A stretch of DNA of 64,000 nucleotides from Heracleum sosnowskyi. Its lineage: Eukaryota > Streptophyta > Magnoliopsida > Apiales > Apiaceae. Position numbers and translations under genes: made by a program. The notes under the pieces were generated by a model. The model had not been told where the DNA came from, searched no databases, and saw only the letters and a list, made by a program, of their open reading frames with translations. Positions 9,075 to 20,366 of the stretch are shown here, piece after piece. The stretch lies in assembly GCA_030848705.1 (NCBI GenBank), contig CM061238.1, positions 79,384,685 through 79,448,684 of the forward strand, given 5' to 3'. The stretch's first letter is position 1. Each line of letters opens with the position of its first letter.

Positions 9075-10890
9075 CAACATTAACCTGTTTTTCACAAGTT
9101 TTTACTGGCTTTCTAACAGTTTCTCTTTCCATAAGTTTTTCTGTTATAATATTTTCCTGTCTTTCACAGGCTTCATCTGATTCCATATCAGCTTCTCTTA
9201 TTACAACAGATTTTAACTTATTGGCTTCTGGAACAAATTTCACAGGTTTAAGTTGTGGTTTTACCTTAACTTTTTCTTTAAACCTAAGTTCATCATTTTC
9301 ACAATAGCCTAAACCTACAGAATCTGTCTGAAACACTTGATGAGTGTCTCTTCCAGAATCTGTCCAAGTCTTGATTATTTTTCTTTCTTTTTCTAGATCA
9401 GATTCTAATTGCTTATATCTTTTCAGCAACTCCTGTTCTACATAAACAGCATCATCTCTTTCTTTTTGAATCTGCTTCATATTTTCAAGTTCTCCTTCAA
9501 GAAACTTGTTTCTATCTTTAAGGCTAAGATTCTCAGATTTAATTCTCTCATTTTCTAAAGTCTGATCCCTATAACTAACATGTACGCTTTTCAGATATAC
9601 TCTCAATTCAGATATATTATCAGTATCATAAGCATAAGTAGTTAGGGGTACCTTATTTTCAGATGATTCAGTCTCATCTCTGACAGTTGCCATTAGAGCA
9701 TAATTTTCTCCATCATCAGAGTCTGAAGTATCTGCCCAGTCTTTGCCTTTAGAGATGAGTGCTTTCTCAGATTTGCCTTTCTTGCACTCTGGAGCATAGT
9801 GACCCATCTCCTTACACTTGTAGAACTGGATTTCAAATTTATCCTTCTTTCCAGACTTGGTCTCCCTTCCATCAGACTTTCTAAAACTTTTCCTTTCAGA
9901 GTTTGAATCTTTCCTTGAGAATCTCTTTCCTTTCTTAAAGTTCTTGAATCCCATCTTCTTGAAGGTCTTCACCATCAGTGCAGCCATTTGCATCATCTGT
10001 TCTTCATCATCCTCAGAGTCAGAAGCTTCATCAGAGTTTGAGTCATCATCAGAGTTTGATGACTCACTTTCAGATTTAATGACTAAAGCCTTTCCCTTGC
10101 CTTTCTTCCTTGATGATTCCTTCTTAATGGGCTTCTCCTCAACTTTGAGAGCAACAGATTTTGTCTTTTTGCTCAATTTTCTATTCCTTTGTTCTATCTC
10201 CAGTTCATGAGTTTTCAACAACCCATAGATTTCATCAAGATCTGTATCAGCAAGCTCATAATTATCTCTTATTGTGGTTGTCTTTAAATCCCACTTTTCA
10301 GGTAGAGATAACAAAAACTTGAGATTAGACTCTTCAAGCTCATATTCTTTATCAACCAGAGACAGATCATTCAATAGTTTGCAAAATCTGTCATAAGTCT
10401 CAGTCAAGGTTTCATTAGTTCTTGAATCAAAGTGCTCATACTCCTGTGTGAGTATTGTCTTTCTGTTCTTCTTAATAGCACATGTTCCCTGGCATCTGAC
10501 TTCTAAAGCATCCCATATCTCTTTGGCAGTCTTGCAGCCAATTACTCTGTTAGACATAACATTATCTAAAGCACTGTGGAGAAGATGTCTAACCTTTGCA
10601 TCTTTTGCAATTGATGAGATGTCCTCAGGAGTCATATCTTTCTTTTCCTTTGGAACAGTCTTTTGTTCTTGACCATCAACAACAGGGGACAATTTAGTCG
10701 GCATATGAGGACCATCATAGATTCTGTCAAGGTATTCTGGATCTGTAGCCTCCAGAAACATGGTCATCTTCACCTTCCAAATCGGATACTCTACTGGCCT
10801 GAGAATTGGAACCCTGATTGTTTCATATCGACTCACAGAATTGGGCTTAACCTGTTCAGCCTTAGGAGCAGTTTGATTTTCTTCAGACAT
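9075..10890 (-). pseudogene. gag: Gag of alpha-2, cut by alpha-1 insertion
   Basis: ATG at 10890 (MSEENQTAPKAEQV...). The frame is open for about 605 codons until it meets the LTR of alpha-1 at 9075. It has the copia-type gag domain, basic and Ser/Asp-rich linkers and coiled coil, but the first cysteine of the zinc knuckle is changed to phenylalanine (FYKCKEMGHYAPEC), which should weaken RNA binding. The same AAG|GTACCC donor seen in alpha-1 is present with GT at 9651-9650. The C-terminal CCHC motifs would lie in the missing part. Confidence 0.85.
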
Positions 10891-10939
10891 GATTATTACT
10901 GTGTTTGAATCGTAAAACTGTATATATTAAACAGCCTTG

Positions 10940-10951
10940 GCTCTGATACCA
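10940..10951 (-). other. Primer binding site of alpha-2
   Basis: TGGTATCAGAGC, the canonical match to plant initiator methionine tRNA, two bases inside the LTR. Confidence 0.85.
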
Positions 10952-10953
10952 AT

Positions 10954-11500
10954 TGTTAGGCCGAATACACAATATATAATCAAGTATGTATGAGAATAAC
11001 AATCAAGAACACAGGTTTGTAAATCAACAAACTGAATTATATTAAATAATTCTCTCTTAGTGATGTTAATGAATCACAAAGAGCTACTAGGTTACAAGAA
11101 TAATATATTCAATGTTCGCGTATTCCTTCTAGGGATAACCTATCTGTGTTTATATAGTACACAGCTACTTACAATCCATCTCTAATTGATATTCCTATAA
11201 ATTAGCTATACAATTATTATCAATTAAGGATTGCTTCAGTCTTCTGTCCAGTCTCCTTAGTTGTATCAATATATTCTGCTTCTTTTCATCTTCAGAATAT
11301 ATTGCTTCTAGAATCTTTATCTTTGCACCGACAGCTAAGTCAACTATCACCCTGTCAGACTTTAACAAACTCTGACCGGCTTCTATGTAAACTCTTCACC
11401 CAGTCAGACTTTATCAAACTCTGACTGGCTTCTATATAAACTCTGATATGTACCTGTTACTTAAACACTAATGAACAAACGTCAGCAATTATATCTAACA
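10954..11500 (-). repeat. 5' LTR of alpha-2 (547 bp)
   Basis: Same ends and layout as the alpha-1 LTR and very similar in sequence, with small differences (for example ATTCCTTC against CCCTTC near 11125). Contains several CAGAGTTT copies in the U3 part when read on the minus strand. Confidence 0.92.
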
Positions 11501-12847
11501 AGAGTGATGGCTGCTCCACAGATGGAACTTGTGAAGCATCAATAGAGGAAGTGAAATCCTCACTGTGTCCTGACTCCATGTGTGTTTCTGCAAGTGGAGG
11601 CTCCTCATGCGTTGGAACATGAGGTGGTGCAGACTCTGTACAGGGTGCTTTGGGAGACAGGCCAATTTCAATAGATGTCCCTTGTTGAGAAGGAACATCT
11701 AGGGAGGAGTTTATTTCCCTATTTACCTCTACAGTCTTTTGGGAGACTGCAGGGTGGCTGACAGTGGTTTTGGCCCTCTCAGCTCTCTTCTTCTTAGGCT
11801 CAAGAGGAACCACTGTGGGTTCTGTTTGACTACCTTCCTTATTTGCTGCACTAGGTGCAGGAACTCCCTCTTGGCTCTCAGCACTACCACCAACATCAGT
11901 TTCTAGGGATCTTTTTTTGGATTCTTGTAAGGCTTGTCTCTGTACTTTGGGAAGTCTAGAGAACCTAGGCTGAATGTATGGGGTAGAATGAGGGTTAGCT
12001 GAATTGGGGTCTAATCCAGCTTCATTCTCAACAGTAAAGGTGTCATAACCAGAAGGTAATGGAAAATCAAGGTTAGGCAGTTGATCAACCATGTGTTTGG
12101 TGAAGCAAAGTGGAATATGTGCATTTAAATTCTGTGATGTGAGTGTTTCTTTTCAGAACAGGACAAACCTCTAAACGAGGAGCATTCTCATCAAAATCAC
12201 ATAAAGAATTAATACACAACATTAGAAAGCGAGGATAGATGGTTACCTTCTTACCTATGGCAGCCTTGAGGTGTGCCATGAGTAGCTTTCCAACATCCAC
12301 TTTGTACCCATGAACAAGAGAGTGAGCGAGCTTCTTAATGTAGGTGGGAATTCCATTCCAGCCGGTGGTCTTGGTAGAGAACACTTTCACCATTGCATCA
12401 AACACCATGCTCCACTCCTTTCGGAGATACTTCCTGTCCATTTCACCAGAAGGGTACCACTTTGTTGTTCCCTCTTCAAGAATGGGTCTAGAATACCCAA
12501 TTTTCAGGAAGAGCTTCTTGAGGGTCTCATCACTAGCAAGATCGGTGTAGACCTTTCCTGGTTCTAGCACAATTCCCAAAGCTGCATTGATGCCCTGAAC
12601 ATTGAGAGTGTAACTGTGCTCCTTGATTTTGAACTGAATGGTTGAGTTGTCACCATCTCCTTGAGCAACAGCTGTCTCCCAGAAATTTTCAATCCTGTCT
12701 AGGTCAAGAACAGGAGTTGAGGTAATTGCATACCCAAGATAGGACTTATTCATAAAGGAAACAAGCCCTTTGAAATCTTCACCAGCATCACTAGGAGAGT
12801 AGATGCCAGCAAAGTTGGTTTGTGAAATTGATTGTTTTGGGGGCCAT
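11501..12847 (-). pseudogene. ORF3 of gamma, frameshifted and interrupted
   Basis: A probable start MAP... at 12847 resembles the beta ORF3 start. A shift soon after moves to the frame open over 12085-12840, and a second shift near 12090-12110 moves to the frame open to 11501, where the alpha-2 LTR begins. The N-terminal part has an IENFWETA segment and REE/KEWSMVFDAMVKVFS-type motif shared with the other ORF3 proteins, followed by a disordered part rich in P, S, E and Q. Function unknown; no membrane span seen. Confidence 0.7.
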
Positions 12848-13563
12848 TGTTGTGGTTTGAGAGTAGAATGAAAGTAAGAAGATGAATTGCTTGAGTGGAG
12901 AGGAGAGAGAGAAAGAGTTGTGTTCACTTTTTGGAAGCAGTTGTAAAACTGAAGAATAAATAGGGAAGTTCAAGCATTCAACTAAAAGAGTGGAAAAGTA
13001 AAATCGTGTCTTAACCCAGTAAACAATCACGTGGGTTACTGGATTAATTCTCTCTCCTCGTGGAGGGTGAGTGTACAATTTTAACGGTCCACTACTCTTG
13101 ACAGTAACCTGTGCACTCAAAAACAACCGTGTCAGTAACTTTGGTGTGATGACAGTATGTTTTGCGTGACAGAAACATTTCGCGCAAAACTTACTGTCAT
13201 CGTTAAGTTCTCAATTGACAGTATCTTTTACAAGTCTTGACAGAAAGTTGTTTACTGCTGTCGAGAAGCTAACTGTCAAGAAAACCGTGATAGCTACTTT
13301 TCTTGTTGACAGCAACCTTTGCAGGAAAACAATAACTGTCGAGACTTGGTATTGAAACTGTTATATTAAATAACTTAACTGAAGAGACACCAAATGAACA
13401 TATGCAGTATGATTACAGATTCATTATGCATGCACATTAGTTCAATTACTTAAATGATTAAGAACACATTCAGCAAGTAATAAGGCACATCCAGAAGAAA
13501 ATAGGCAAATTTTATTAATTTCGAACAGAGGGGTGAAACTTCTACAATTGAAAAGAAAAAAAA
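12848..13563. other. Gamma spacer with clustered CTGTCA motifs
   Basis: Spacer between ORF3 and a small ORF. Between about 13090 and 13350 there are roughly a dozen copies of TGACAG or CTGTC in both directions, often followed by TA or AA. AATAAA on the minus strand at 13516-13511 could end a transcript of the small ORF. No other gene seen. Confidence 0.55.
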
Positions 13564-13776
13564 TTAATCCTTAAGTGCGTTATTAATCAACTCTAGGAAT
13601 TCTGCCCTAGCCTCTTCTTCTGTGGTTCCTTCCTTCTTAAGGAGGGCTTGAAGTTCCTTCTCTTCTTCCTCATCAAGAGCGTCCAACAGTTCATCGAACA
13701 ACTCTTCAACTTCTTCTCTGTAGGGAGAATCACAGTTTGCCTTTGGCCTGTATTCGATTCCTACTTTGTTTTCCAT
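13564..13776 (-). CDS. Small acidic helical protein of 70 aa in gamma spacer
   Basis: ATG at 13776, stop at 13564. The first 20 residues are mixed; residues about 21-70 are very rich in E, L and A with heptad-like spacing, predicting an acidic helix or short coiled coil. I do not recognise it. It lies between pol and ORF3 on the sense strand, has TATAAAA at 13837-13831 about 55-60 bp before the ATG, a purine-rich leader, and AATAAA about 50 bp after the stop. It is intact while the surrounding pol and ORF3 are broken, which hints at later acquisition or separate selection, though a short ORF is also easily open by chance. Confidence 0.5.
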   Translation of the reverse strand: MENKVGIEYRPKANCDSPYREEVEELFDELLDALDEEEEKELQALLKKEGTTEEEARAEFLELINNALKD

Positions 13777-14187
13777 TTTAACCCCCTTTTTTTTTATTTA
13801 GAATGATTCACTAATATGGACTAAGGTTCATTTTATAGGCATACTAGGTTAAGAGGGATGTAAATGGTCAACATTTTAGAATACCCATACAACTACCACA
13901 GATTGTAATTAAGTGATGTCTACCACTAATCCAACAATCAAAGAAAAAATGACCAATCAGAAAAATTCATTGACCAATTTCAACAATAAAACCACGCAAG
14001 TTAGTGTCACACAACGTCTAACTATCAAGTTTAAGACTAGCACAAAATTCAATTTATTCCAGTCAAAGCAAACATGCTGTCAAAAACAGATAGAGACTTA
14101 AGTAGACAGTAACTTTCTCATGACAGCAACTTGTTAGGGTTACTGTCACAAGCTTCATTTGAACATGAAAATGTAAAAGCTAGTAAG
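13777..14187. other. Gamma spacer between pol and the small ORF
   Basis: Non-coding, with three further CTGTCA-type motifs near 14106-14155. The small open frame on the plus strand here has no support. Confidence 0.5.
13831..13837 (-). promoter_or_regulatory. TATA box of the gamma small ORF
   Basis: TATAAAA in the context CCTATAAAATG on the minus strand, at a plausible distance from the ATG at 13776. Use is inferred. Confidence 0.4.
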
Positions 14188-17100
14188 TTAACATACCAGA
14201 TTTAGCATTCCCAATTCACTTACCAACCTGTTATAGGTTGCTTCATCCAGTGGTTTTGTGAAGATATCTGCAAGTTGCTTTTCTGTTGGGACATAGATCA
14301 ACTTCACAGTTCCTCTTTCAACATGCTCTCTTATGAAATGATGTCTAATATCAATGTGCTTTGTCCTAGAGTGTTGAACAGGATTGTCTGAGATGGCTAT
14401 GGCACTAGTGTTGTCACAGTAGATAGGGATATTGTTTAACACTAGACCATAATCCAAAAGTTGATTCTTCATCCACAGAATTTGTGCACAGCAACTTCCA
14501 GCAGCAATGTATTCAGCTTCTACAGTAGATGTAGACACTGAATGTTGCTTCTTACTAAACCATGACACCAATCTTCCACCAAGAAATTGACAGCTTCTAG
14601 TTGTACTTTTTCTGTCAATCCTACATCCAGCATAGTCTGAATCAGAATACCTCACTAGCTCAAATCCAGTATTTTTAGGATACCAAAGGCCTAGATTAGG
14701 AGTGCCCTTAAGATATCTAAAAATTCTCTTGATAGCTACCAAGTGTGACTCCTTTGGATCAGCCTGAAATCTTGCACAGAGACATGTAGCAAACATTATG
14801 TCAGGTCTGCTAGCAGTTAGGTAGAGAAGAGATCCAACCATGCCTCTGTAAGCACTAGAGTCCATTTTCTTCCCTTTGGAGTCTAAATCCAAACTAGTTG
14901 ATGTAGAGATGGGAGTCTTTGCAGGTGATGCATCTTCTAAGTTGAACTTCTTGAGAAGTTCCTTGACATACTTTGCTTGACAAATGAAGATTCCGTCATC
15001 TTTCTGAAGAACTTGTAAACCAAGGAAAAATGACAGTTCTCCCATCATGCTCATCTCATACTTGTTTCTCATTAGAGATGAAAACTTTTCACACAGCTTC
15101 TCATTTGATGAACCAAAGATGATATCATCAACATAAATTTGAACCAGAATGATGTCTTTGCCATGATGCTTGTAGAAAAGAGTCTTGTCTACTACACCTC
15201 TTGTAAACTGGTTTTCCAATAGAAAGGCAGAGAGGGTATCATACCAGGCTCTAGGAGCTTGTTTCAGTCCACAAAGTGCCTTGAACAACTTGTACACAAA
15301 ATCATACATTTCAGCATCTTCAAAACCTGGTGGCTGTTCAACATACACTTCTTCCTCCAACTCTCCATTTAGAAAAGCACTTTTGACATCCATTTGGAAC
15401 ATCTTGAAATTACAGTGTGCAGCAAAGGCTAGGAAAATCCCGATAGCCTCAAGTCTGGCAACAGGTGCAAATGTCTCATCATAGTCTATTCCTTCTTGTT
15501 GACAGTAACCTTTAGCTACTAGCCTTGCCTTGTTTCTTGTCACATTTCCATTTTCATCCAATTTGTTTTTGAAAACCCACTTTGTCTCAATAACTGACTT
15601 TCCTTTTGGTCTTGGAACCAACTTCCATACATTGTTTCTTTCAAACTGGTTGAGTTCCTCTTGCATAGCAATCACCCAATCAGAATCTAACAATGCTTCA
15701 TCAATTGCTTTTGGCTCCACTTGAGACAGGAAACAAGAAAACATGCTGTCAGCAGAAACATTGTTCCTGGTTCTCACCCCAGAAGAAGGATCTCCAATAA
15801 TAAGGTCATTTGTGTGATCCTTGTTCCACCTTGTGGTTCTAGGCAGGCTTCTTGTTTGAACAGAAACAGTAGCCTCAGTTTGAGGAACTGAGTCTTCACT
15901 AGGGCAATTGTCTCCACCGTTTTCTTCAACATCTCCAGAGTCACCATCATTTTGAGTATTTCCTGAAATAGTCTGTGACTGAGCTGGAGTTTGATTTGTA
16001 TCATTTTCAATGACAGCATTTCAAGATCAACAGTTTGAGTAAAGGTAGGTTCATCATCAACAATTTCTTCTTCCTCCAAGTACCCTTGATTCTCAAATCT
16101 GAGAATCTGTATTTGACCTTCTTCATGCAGTCCAGGAAACTTGGTTTCATCAAATGTGACATTCACACTTTCATCTATAATCCTGTGTTCCAAGAGATAG
16201 ACTCTGTAAGCAGTCCTTTCTAGAGCATAACCCATGAAAATACCTTTATAAGCTTTGGTGTCAAATTTCCCTTTCTTTTCATGGTTGTCTTTCATCATGA
16301 AACATTTGCTTCCAAACACATGAAAGTACTTGACAGTAGGTTTCTTTTCATTCAGCAAATAGTAAGAAGTGTTCCCATGAGTCTTATTGATCAAGGTTCT
16401 GTTCTGTGTGTAGCAAGCTGTGTTGATAGCTTCTGCCCAGAAGTATGTAGGTAACTTTGCATCATGAAGCATAGTTCTGGCAGCTTCAATGAGAGTTCTG
16501 TTCTTCCTTTCTACAACCCCATTCTACTATGGTGTCCTTGCAGCAGAAAATTGTTGCACAATTCCTTCATCTTTGCAGAAATTGCCAAGTGTGGCATTTC
16601 TGAACTCAGTACCATTGTCACTTCTCAGAATTTGAACTTTGGCATTTGGGGTTCTGTCAAGAACTCTTAAGTGATCAATGATAACTTGAGCAGCTTCATC
16701 TTTTGATTCTAGATACTTTACCCAAGTATACCTAGAGTAATCATCCACCATAACTAATGCATATCTCTTCTTGGCTAATGATGGAAAATTGACTGGTCCA
16801 AAGAGATCCATGTGAATTAGTTTGAGTGGCTCTGTGTTGGTGTTGATTTGCTTTGACCTGTGCACAGCTCTCTTCAATTTTCCCATTTGACAGTCCTCAC
16901 ATAGTCCTTCTTGACAGAATTCTTGTTGAGGTAGTCCTCTCTCTAGTTCCTTCTTCATCAATATATTCATTGTCTTGAAGTTGAGGTGAGAGAGTTTCCT
17001 GTGCCAAAGCATACTATCACCAACAGTAGCTTTGCTGTAGAAACAGTAAATCTTGTCCTTCTTTGTTGAGCTTAGGTTAGCAACAAATAGGCTTCCTTTC

Positions 17101-17426
17101 CTTACCCCTTTCAGAGAGAGGCTTCCATCTTTCTTGTGATAGATATTGCACACCATCATGTCAAAATCAACCTTGAATCCTCTGTCACTGAATTGGCTGA
17201 CACTAAGCATGTTGTGCTTCAATCCATCAACAAGTGCAATATCATTAATAACAACATTCCCAATTTCCAAACAGCCATATCCCACTGTGTAACCTTTGCT
17301 GTTGTCTCCAAAGGTTATGATTGGGCCAGCTTTCTCCACAAATTGTGATAGCAGGGCTTTATCACCAGTCATGTGTCTTAAGCAGCCACTGTCAATGATC
17401 CATATGACTTGCTCCTTATTCTTGCC
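14188..17426 (-). pseudogene. pol: Pol of gamma with two adjacent stops and a frameshift
   Basis: From the predicted splice junction at 17426 the order is protease (DSGC near 17385), the H-H-C-C zinc motif, integrase, a hinge, reverse transcriptase with YVDD, and RNase H ending at 14188. Breaks: two successive stops TAG TAG near 16530, where relatives have two glutamines (CAG CAG) just before the catalytic glutamate of integrase, and a one-base shift near 16020 in the hinge. One catalytic-region change in the protease is DSGCLRH for DSGCSRH. The rest is open, so decay is modest. Confidence 0.85.
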
Positions 17427-18742
17427 CTGAAAACAAATTGTATTTAAGATGCATATGGTACCCAATCCTTGTTGGGTCCTGTTACTTCAGTATCACAAGA
17501 ATAATCAACATTTTCAACTTTAATCATCACATCAGGAATCTTCTGTTGGACTCCTTTTTTCACCCACTTTGTTTTAGAATCAGACTTGGTCTTCTTCTTA
17601 GTGGATGTAGCCTTCTTACTGTTTCTAGTAGGCTCAGAAGTCTCAACAGTTTGCATATAGAGACATTGTTCAGTAGATGAAATAGGCAGATTGAAACAAG
17701 AACTCATGGCAGTTATTTTACAAGGCATACAATCAATGTTATTGCAAACTACCATAGATCTATGCATAATGGGGATTCTATGTAAGTTACCATCTATCAT
17801 GGTCACATTATCCTTGACCTCTTTTGGTTTCTTACAAACATGAGTTAAGTGATGTGAAGAGCCACAATTATTGCATAGTTTTATGGGAGCACTACCAACA
17901 TTAGCATTGCCATTTCCGAACTTACCATTCATGTTTCTAGACTTGTAGGTAACTGTGTCAACAGGATGTTCTGAAGTTGCTGTCGAGCTTTCCTTGACAG
18001 TACCTTTTACACCTTCTGTCTTGACAGTAGGTTTGGAAGTTACTGTCTTTGAAACTCTCTTGATAGTATCTTTGGAAGTTTCTGTCTTGCCATTACTTAC
18101 AGCATCTTTAGAACATTCTGTCAGATTGTTTGGGAAAGTTGTTGTCTTGGGGATTTTGACAGTATCTTTTCCTCCAACTGTTGTGCTATCAATGCACTCA
18201 TCCTCATCATCAAGTTGTTGTTTGATGAGCATGGCTTCCTCATCAAACTCAAGTTCAGAAAGTTTGAAAATTGGTTTGTTGATCTTCCTGAGGACATGAG
18301 GTTTGACAGAAGCATCAGTTGAACAATCCTGACTCACAATTTCCTTACCAGGTCTTTTTCCATACTCAAAACCTATTCCTACTTTTTGATCCTCTGTGTG
18401 TTTCTCATGATAATCCTGAAGTTGCTTAGAAGAGTTTCTATAGGCTTTGATCTTAAATTCATTTTCACTAATCTCATTCCTTAGAAACTTTTCTATTTCT
18501 TTAGCACAGGCTACTTCATTTTTAAGTTTAGCATTCTCCTGTACTAGAGAATCTAATCGATTGGTCTTTAACAAAAGCATGTCATTCTCAGAAGTGAGTG
18601 TTTCATTAAGTTTAGTTAACCTAGCAATTTCTTCATTTGCTGCAGTTAAACTAGTATGAACATTAAACATTTCAGCATTCAACTCCTCGACAGTTTGTTT
18701 GTATTCTTCTTTAGACATTTCAAGCAAGACAAGTGAAGGTAC
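17427..18742 (-). other. Candidate gag-pol intron of gamma (1,316 nt)
   Basis: Donor AAGTCAG|GTACCT (GT at 18742-18741), acceptor TTTGTTTTCAG|GGC (AG at 17428-17427), 17 nt after the gag stop. Donor in phase 0. Length 2 modulo 3, matching the -1 offset of pol. The interval encodes a coiled coil, a CCHC motif and the conserved gag tail. Confidence 0.6.
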
Positions 18743-19275
18743 CTGACTTGGAGAGCTAGAGGAGACCTCATCAGACTTAGCCATGAGGGCTAGATTCACA
18801 TATTCCTCTTCCTCTTCATCATCAGTATCATCCCAGCATTTTCCTTCAGCCACATAGGCTGTTCCATGTCCTTTCTTGAAGTGTCCACTTGGCCCTTTAT
18901 CCATTCTTTGATTCTGCTTTGGCCTTCTGCATTCAGTAGCAAAATGACCAAGCTCATTGCAGTTGTAACACCTAAACTTGGATCTGTCCACCATCCCTGT
19001 TTTGTAACCACCTCTTGTGGCACCACCTTCAACCTTGGAGGAGTTCCCTTTGCTGAACCTTGATGTCTGACCTTGTGACTTATATGGCTTGTTTCTCTTG
19101 AACCTTATGTTCTTGAATTTCTTAGCCATGTAAGCCATTGTTGGATTGTCCATCTTTTCCATTTCTTCTATAGAATAGAAGTCTTCATCTTCAACATCAG
19201 TTAGTTGCAACACTACCTTCTCATCATCATCCATAACCTCTTCAATCTTAAGAGTAGGTACTGGAGCAGGTTGGG
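17444..19275 (-). pseudogene. gag: Gag of gamma, C-terminal two-thirds
   Basis: Open from the insertion point of beta (19275) to the stop at 17444. It contains an acidic segment, a basic segment, the knuckle CYNCNELGHFATEC, an acidic DDTDDEEEEE run, a long coiled coil, a Thr/Val-rich region containing repeated CTGTC-type motifs at the DNA level, a second CCHC (CNNCGSSHHLTHVC) and the tail motif TGPNKDWVP. The N-terminal part continues at 58720-58966 beyond the beta element: the reading frame across the TTGGG duplication is consistent. Confidence 0.85.
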
Positions 19276-20303
19276 TGTTAGGAATATGTTGTTCTTGATG
19301 ATAATTATAAAACACTTAGTAGATTTTGTATTAAGTCATTATGTAACTGTCAACGGAATGGCATGCTTTGCAGTGTTTCGTTGACAGGAAGCTCATCAAC
19401 GAAATGAGTGATGCAGCAACTGCATTGTACAATACTTCATAGTTTGATATGCATTTTGTTGTAGGTATTATATAGGTTTTCTAAGTCATGTTGACTAAGT
19501 ACTAGATAGGCAAAATAGGTTGGTGAATTGTAAATATATTATGCCTTGTAATTTTGCCTAAGTGAAGACATGTCAACGGAATGAAGATTACTCTATCAAC
19601 GGAATGAAGATAACTCTATCAACGAAACGAGGGTTATACCATCAACGAAACGAAGAATAAAGCTATCAACGAAACACATCTCTCTACTATCAACGAATCA
19701 TTATTGCTTTTCTGAATAGTTGACAAAGTGATAGTGACAGTTATCTGACAGATCAAAAGGGAGATATGGAAGTGTACTTTGCATTGGAAGCCATCAAAAT
19801 GGTCACTGGAAATAAGGAAACATTCCAATTTCCAATTAGGTTCTTGGGAGTGATCATAATAAGCAAAAAGACAAAAACCAAGATCTCCAAGGACCATTGG
19901 ACAAAAAGGATGAAAACAAGCTACTGAAAGTTACTTTAGATTATTTTAGAGTAGCCAAAAAATAGCATTGTAAACTTGGGAATATATATAACCAAGTGTA
20001 GCTGTTAAAATAGGAGTGTGAGAAGAAAAACAAATAGATTGTATTAGCTATCTTTGTGAGCATACTTCTCTACATTCTTGTAACTGAGTAGCTGTGTACA
20101 TTTTGTATCACAGATTATTTCCGCAATAAAAACACTTCAGTTGGATCATCAAACAATCCAACTGAAATTATTTAAGTGCTTGTGTTTTTATTTTATAAGT
20201 TCAGTTTTATTTCGAAAGTTGTTTTAAGTTTAAAATATCTAGAATTGTATTCAACCCCCCCCCCCCCCCTTCTACAACTCTGTTTGGTCATTTGGGATTA
20301 ACA
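19276..20303 (+). repeat. 5' LTR of beta (1,028 bp)
   Basis: Starts TGTTAGGAATATG and ends GGGATTAACA. Contains nine TCAACGRA-type motifs, a TATA-like AATATATATAACC near 19980, and GTATTCAACCCCC followed by a long C run and TTCTACA near the 3' end, a block shared with the delta LTR and with the solo LTR at 59852-60899. Small open frames inside it are not genes. Confidence 0.95.
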
Positions 20304-20305
20304 AT

Positions 20306-20317
20306 TGGTATCAAAGC
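20306..20317 (+). other. Primer binding site of beta
   Basis: TGGTATCAAAGC, two bases after the LTR; matches initiator methionine tRNA apart from one A for G, as in alpha-1. Confidence 0.8.
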
Positions 20318-20366
20318 AAGCTTCTAACATACAAGAAGTTTAAAGATCAAGACCAAAACAGTAACC

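Larger units (their letters stand above)
9075..11500 (-). mobile_element. Alpha-2 element, 5' part only
   Basis: 5' LTR, primer site and most of gag, cut at 9075 by the insertion of alpha-1; the rest should lie beyond the left window edge. It was inserted into the gamma ORF3: the base after its LTR is 11501, where AGAGT is the expected target duplication, but the partner copy is out of view. Closely similar to alpha-1, so gag-LTR-gag-LTR here is nesting of two copies of one family. An unequal-exchange product is a less likely alternative. Confidence 0.85.
11501..19275 (-). mobile_element. Gamma Sirevirus-type element (inner part)
   Basis: On the minus strand: gag, pol, spacer with a small ORF, and ORF3. 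It is the outermost host element of the window: alpha-2 interrupts its ORF3 at 11500/11501 and beta interrupts its gag at 19275, the remaining gag fragment being at 58720-58966. No LTR of this copy is visible. CTGTCA/TGACAG motifs recur in its spacer and gag; the solo LTR at 59852-60899 has the same motif and may be from this family. Several stops and frameshifts show it is old and dead. Confidence 0.85.

Noticed and set aside
8530..11500. LTR-gag-LTR as one short deletion derivative
   Set aside because: The gag at 9075 begins exactly at the alpha-1 LTR with a fitting CAACA, and alpha-1 has its own full gag and pol, so insertion of one copy into another is simpler.
19634..19897. 87-codon minus-strand ORF in the beta LTR, repeated at 58039-58302
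   Set aside because: Present only because both LTRs are copies of each other; antisense to the LTR and without recognisable features.
20250..20270. Long C run as a sequencing artefact
   Set aside because: Similar C runs before TTCTACA occur at the same LTR position in beta (both), delta (both) and the solo LTR, so it is an element feature, although its exact length may be unreliable.
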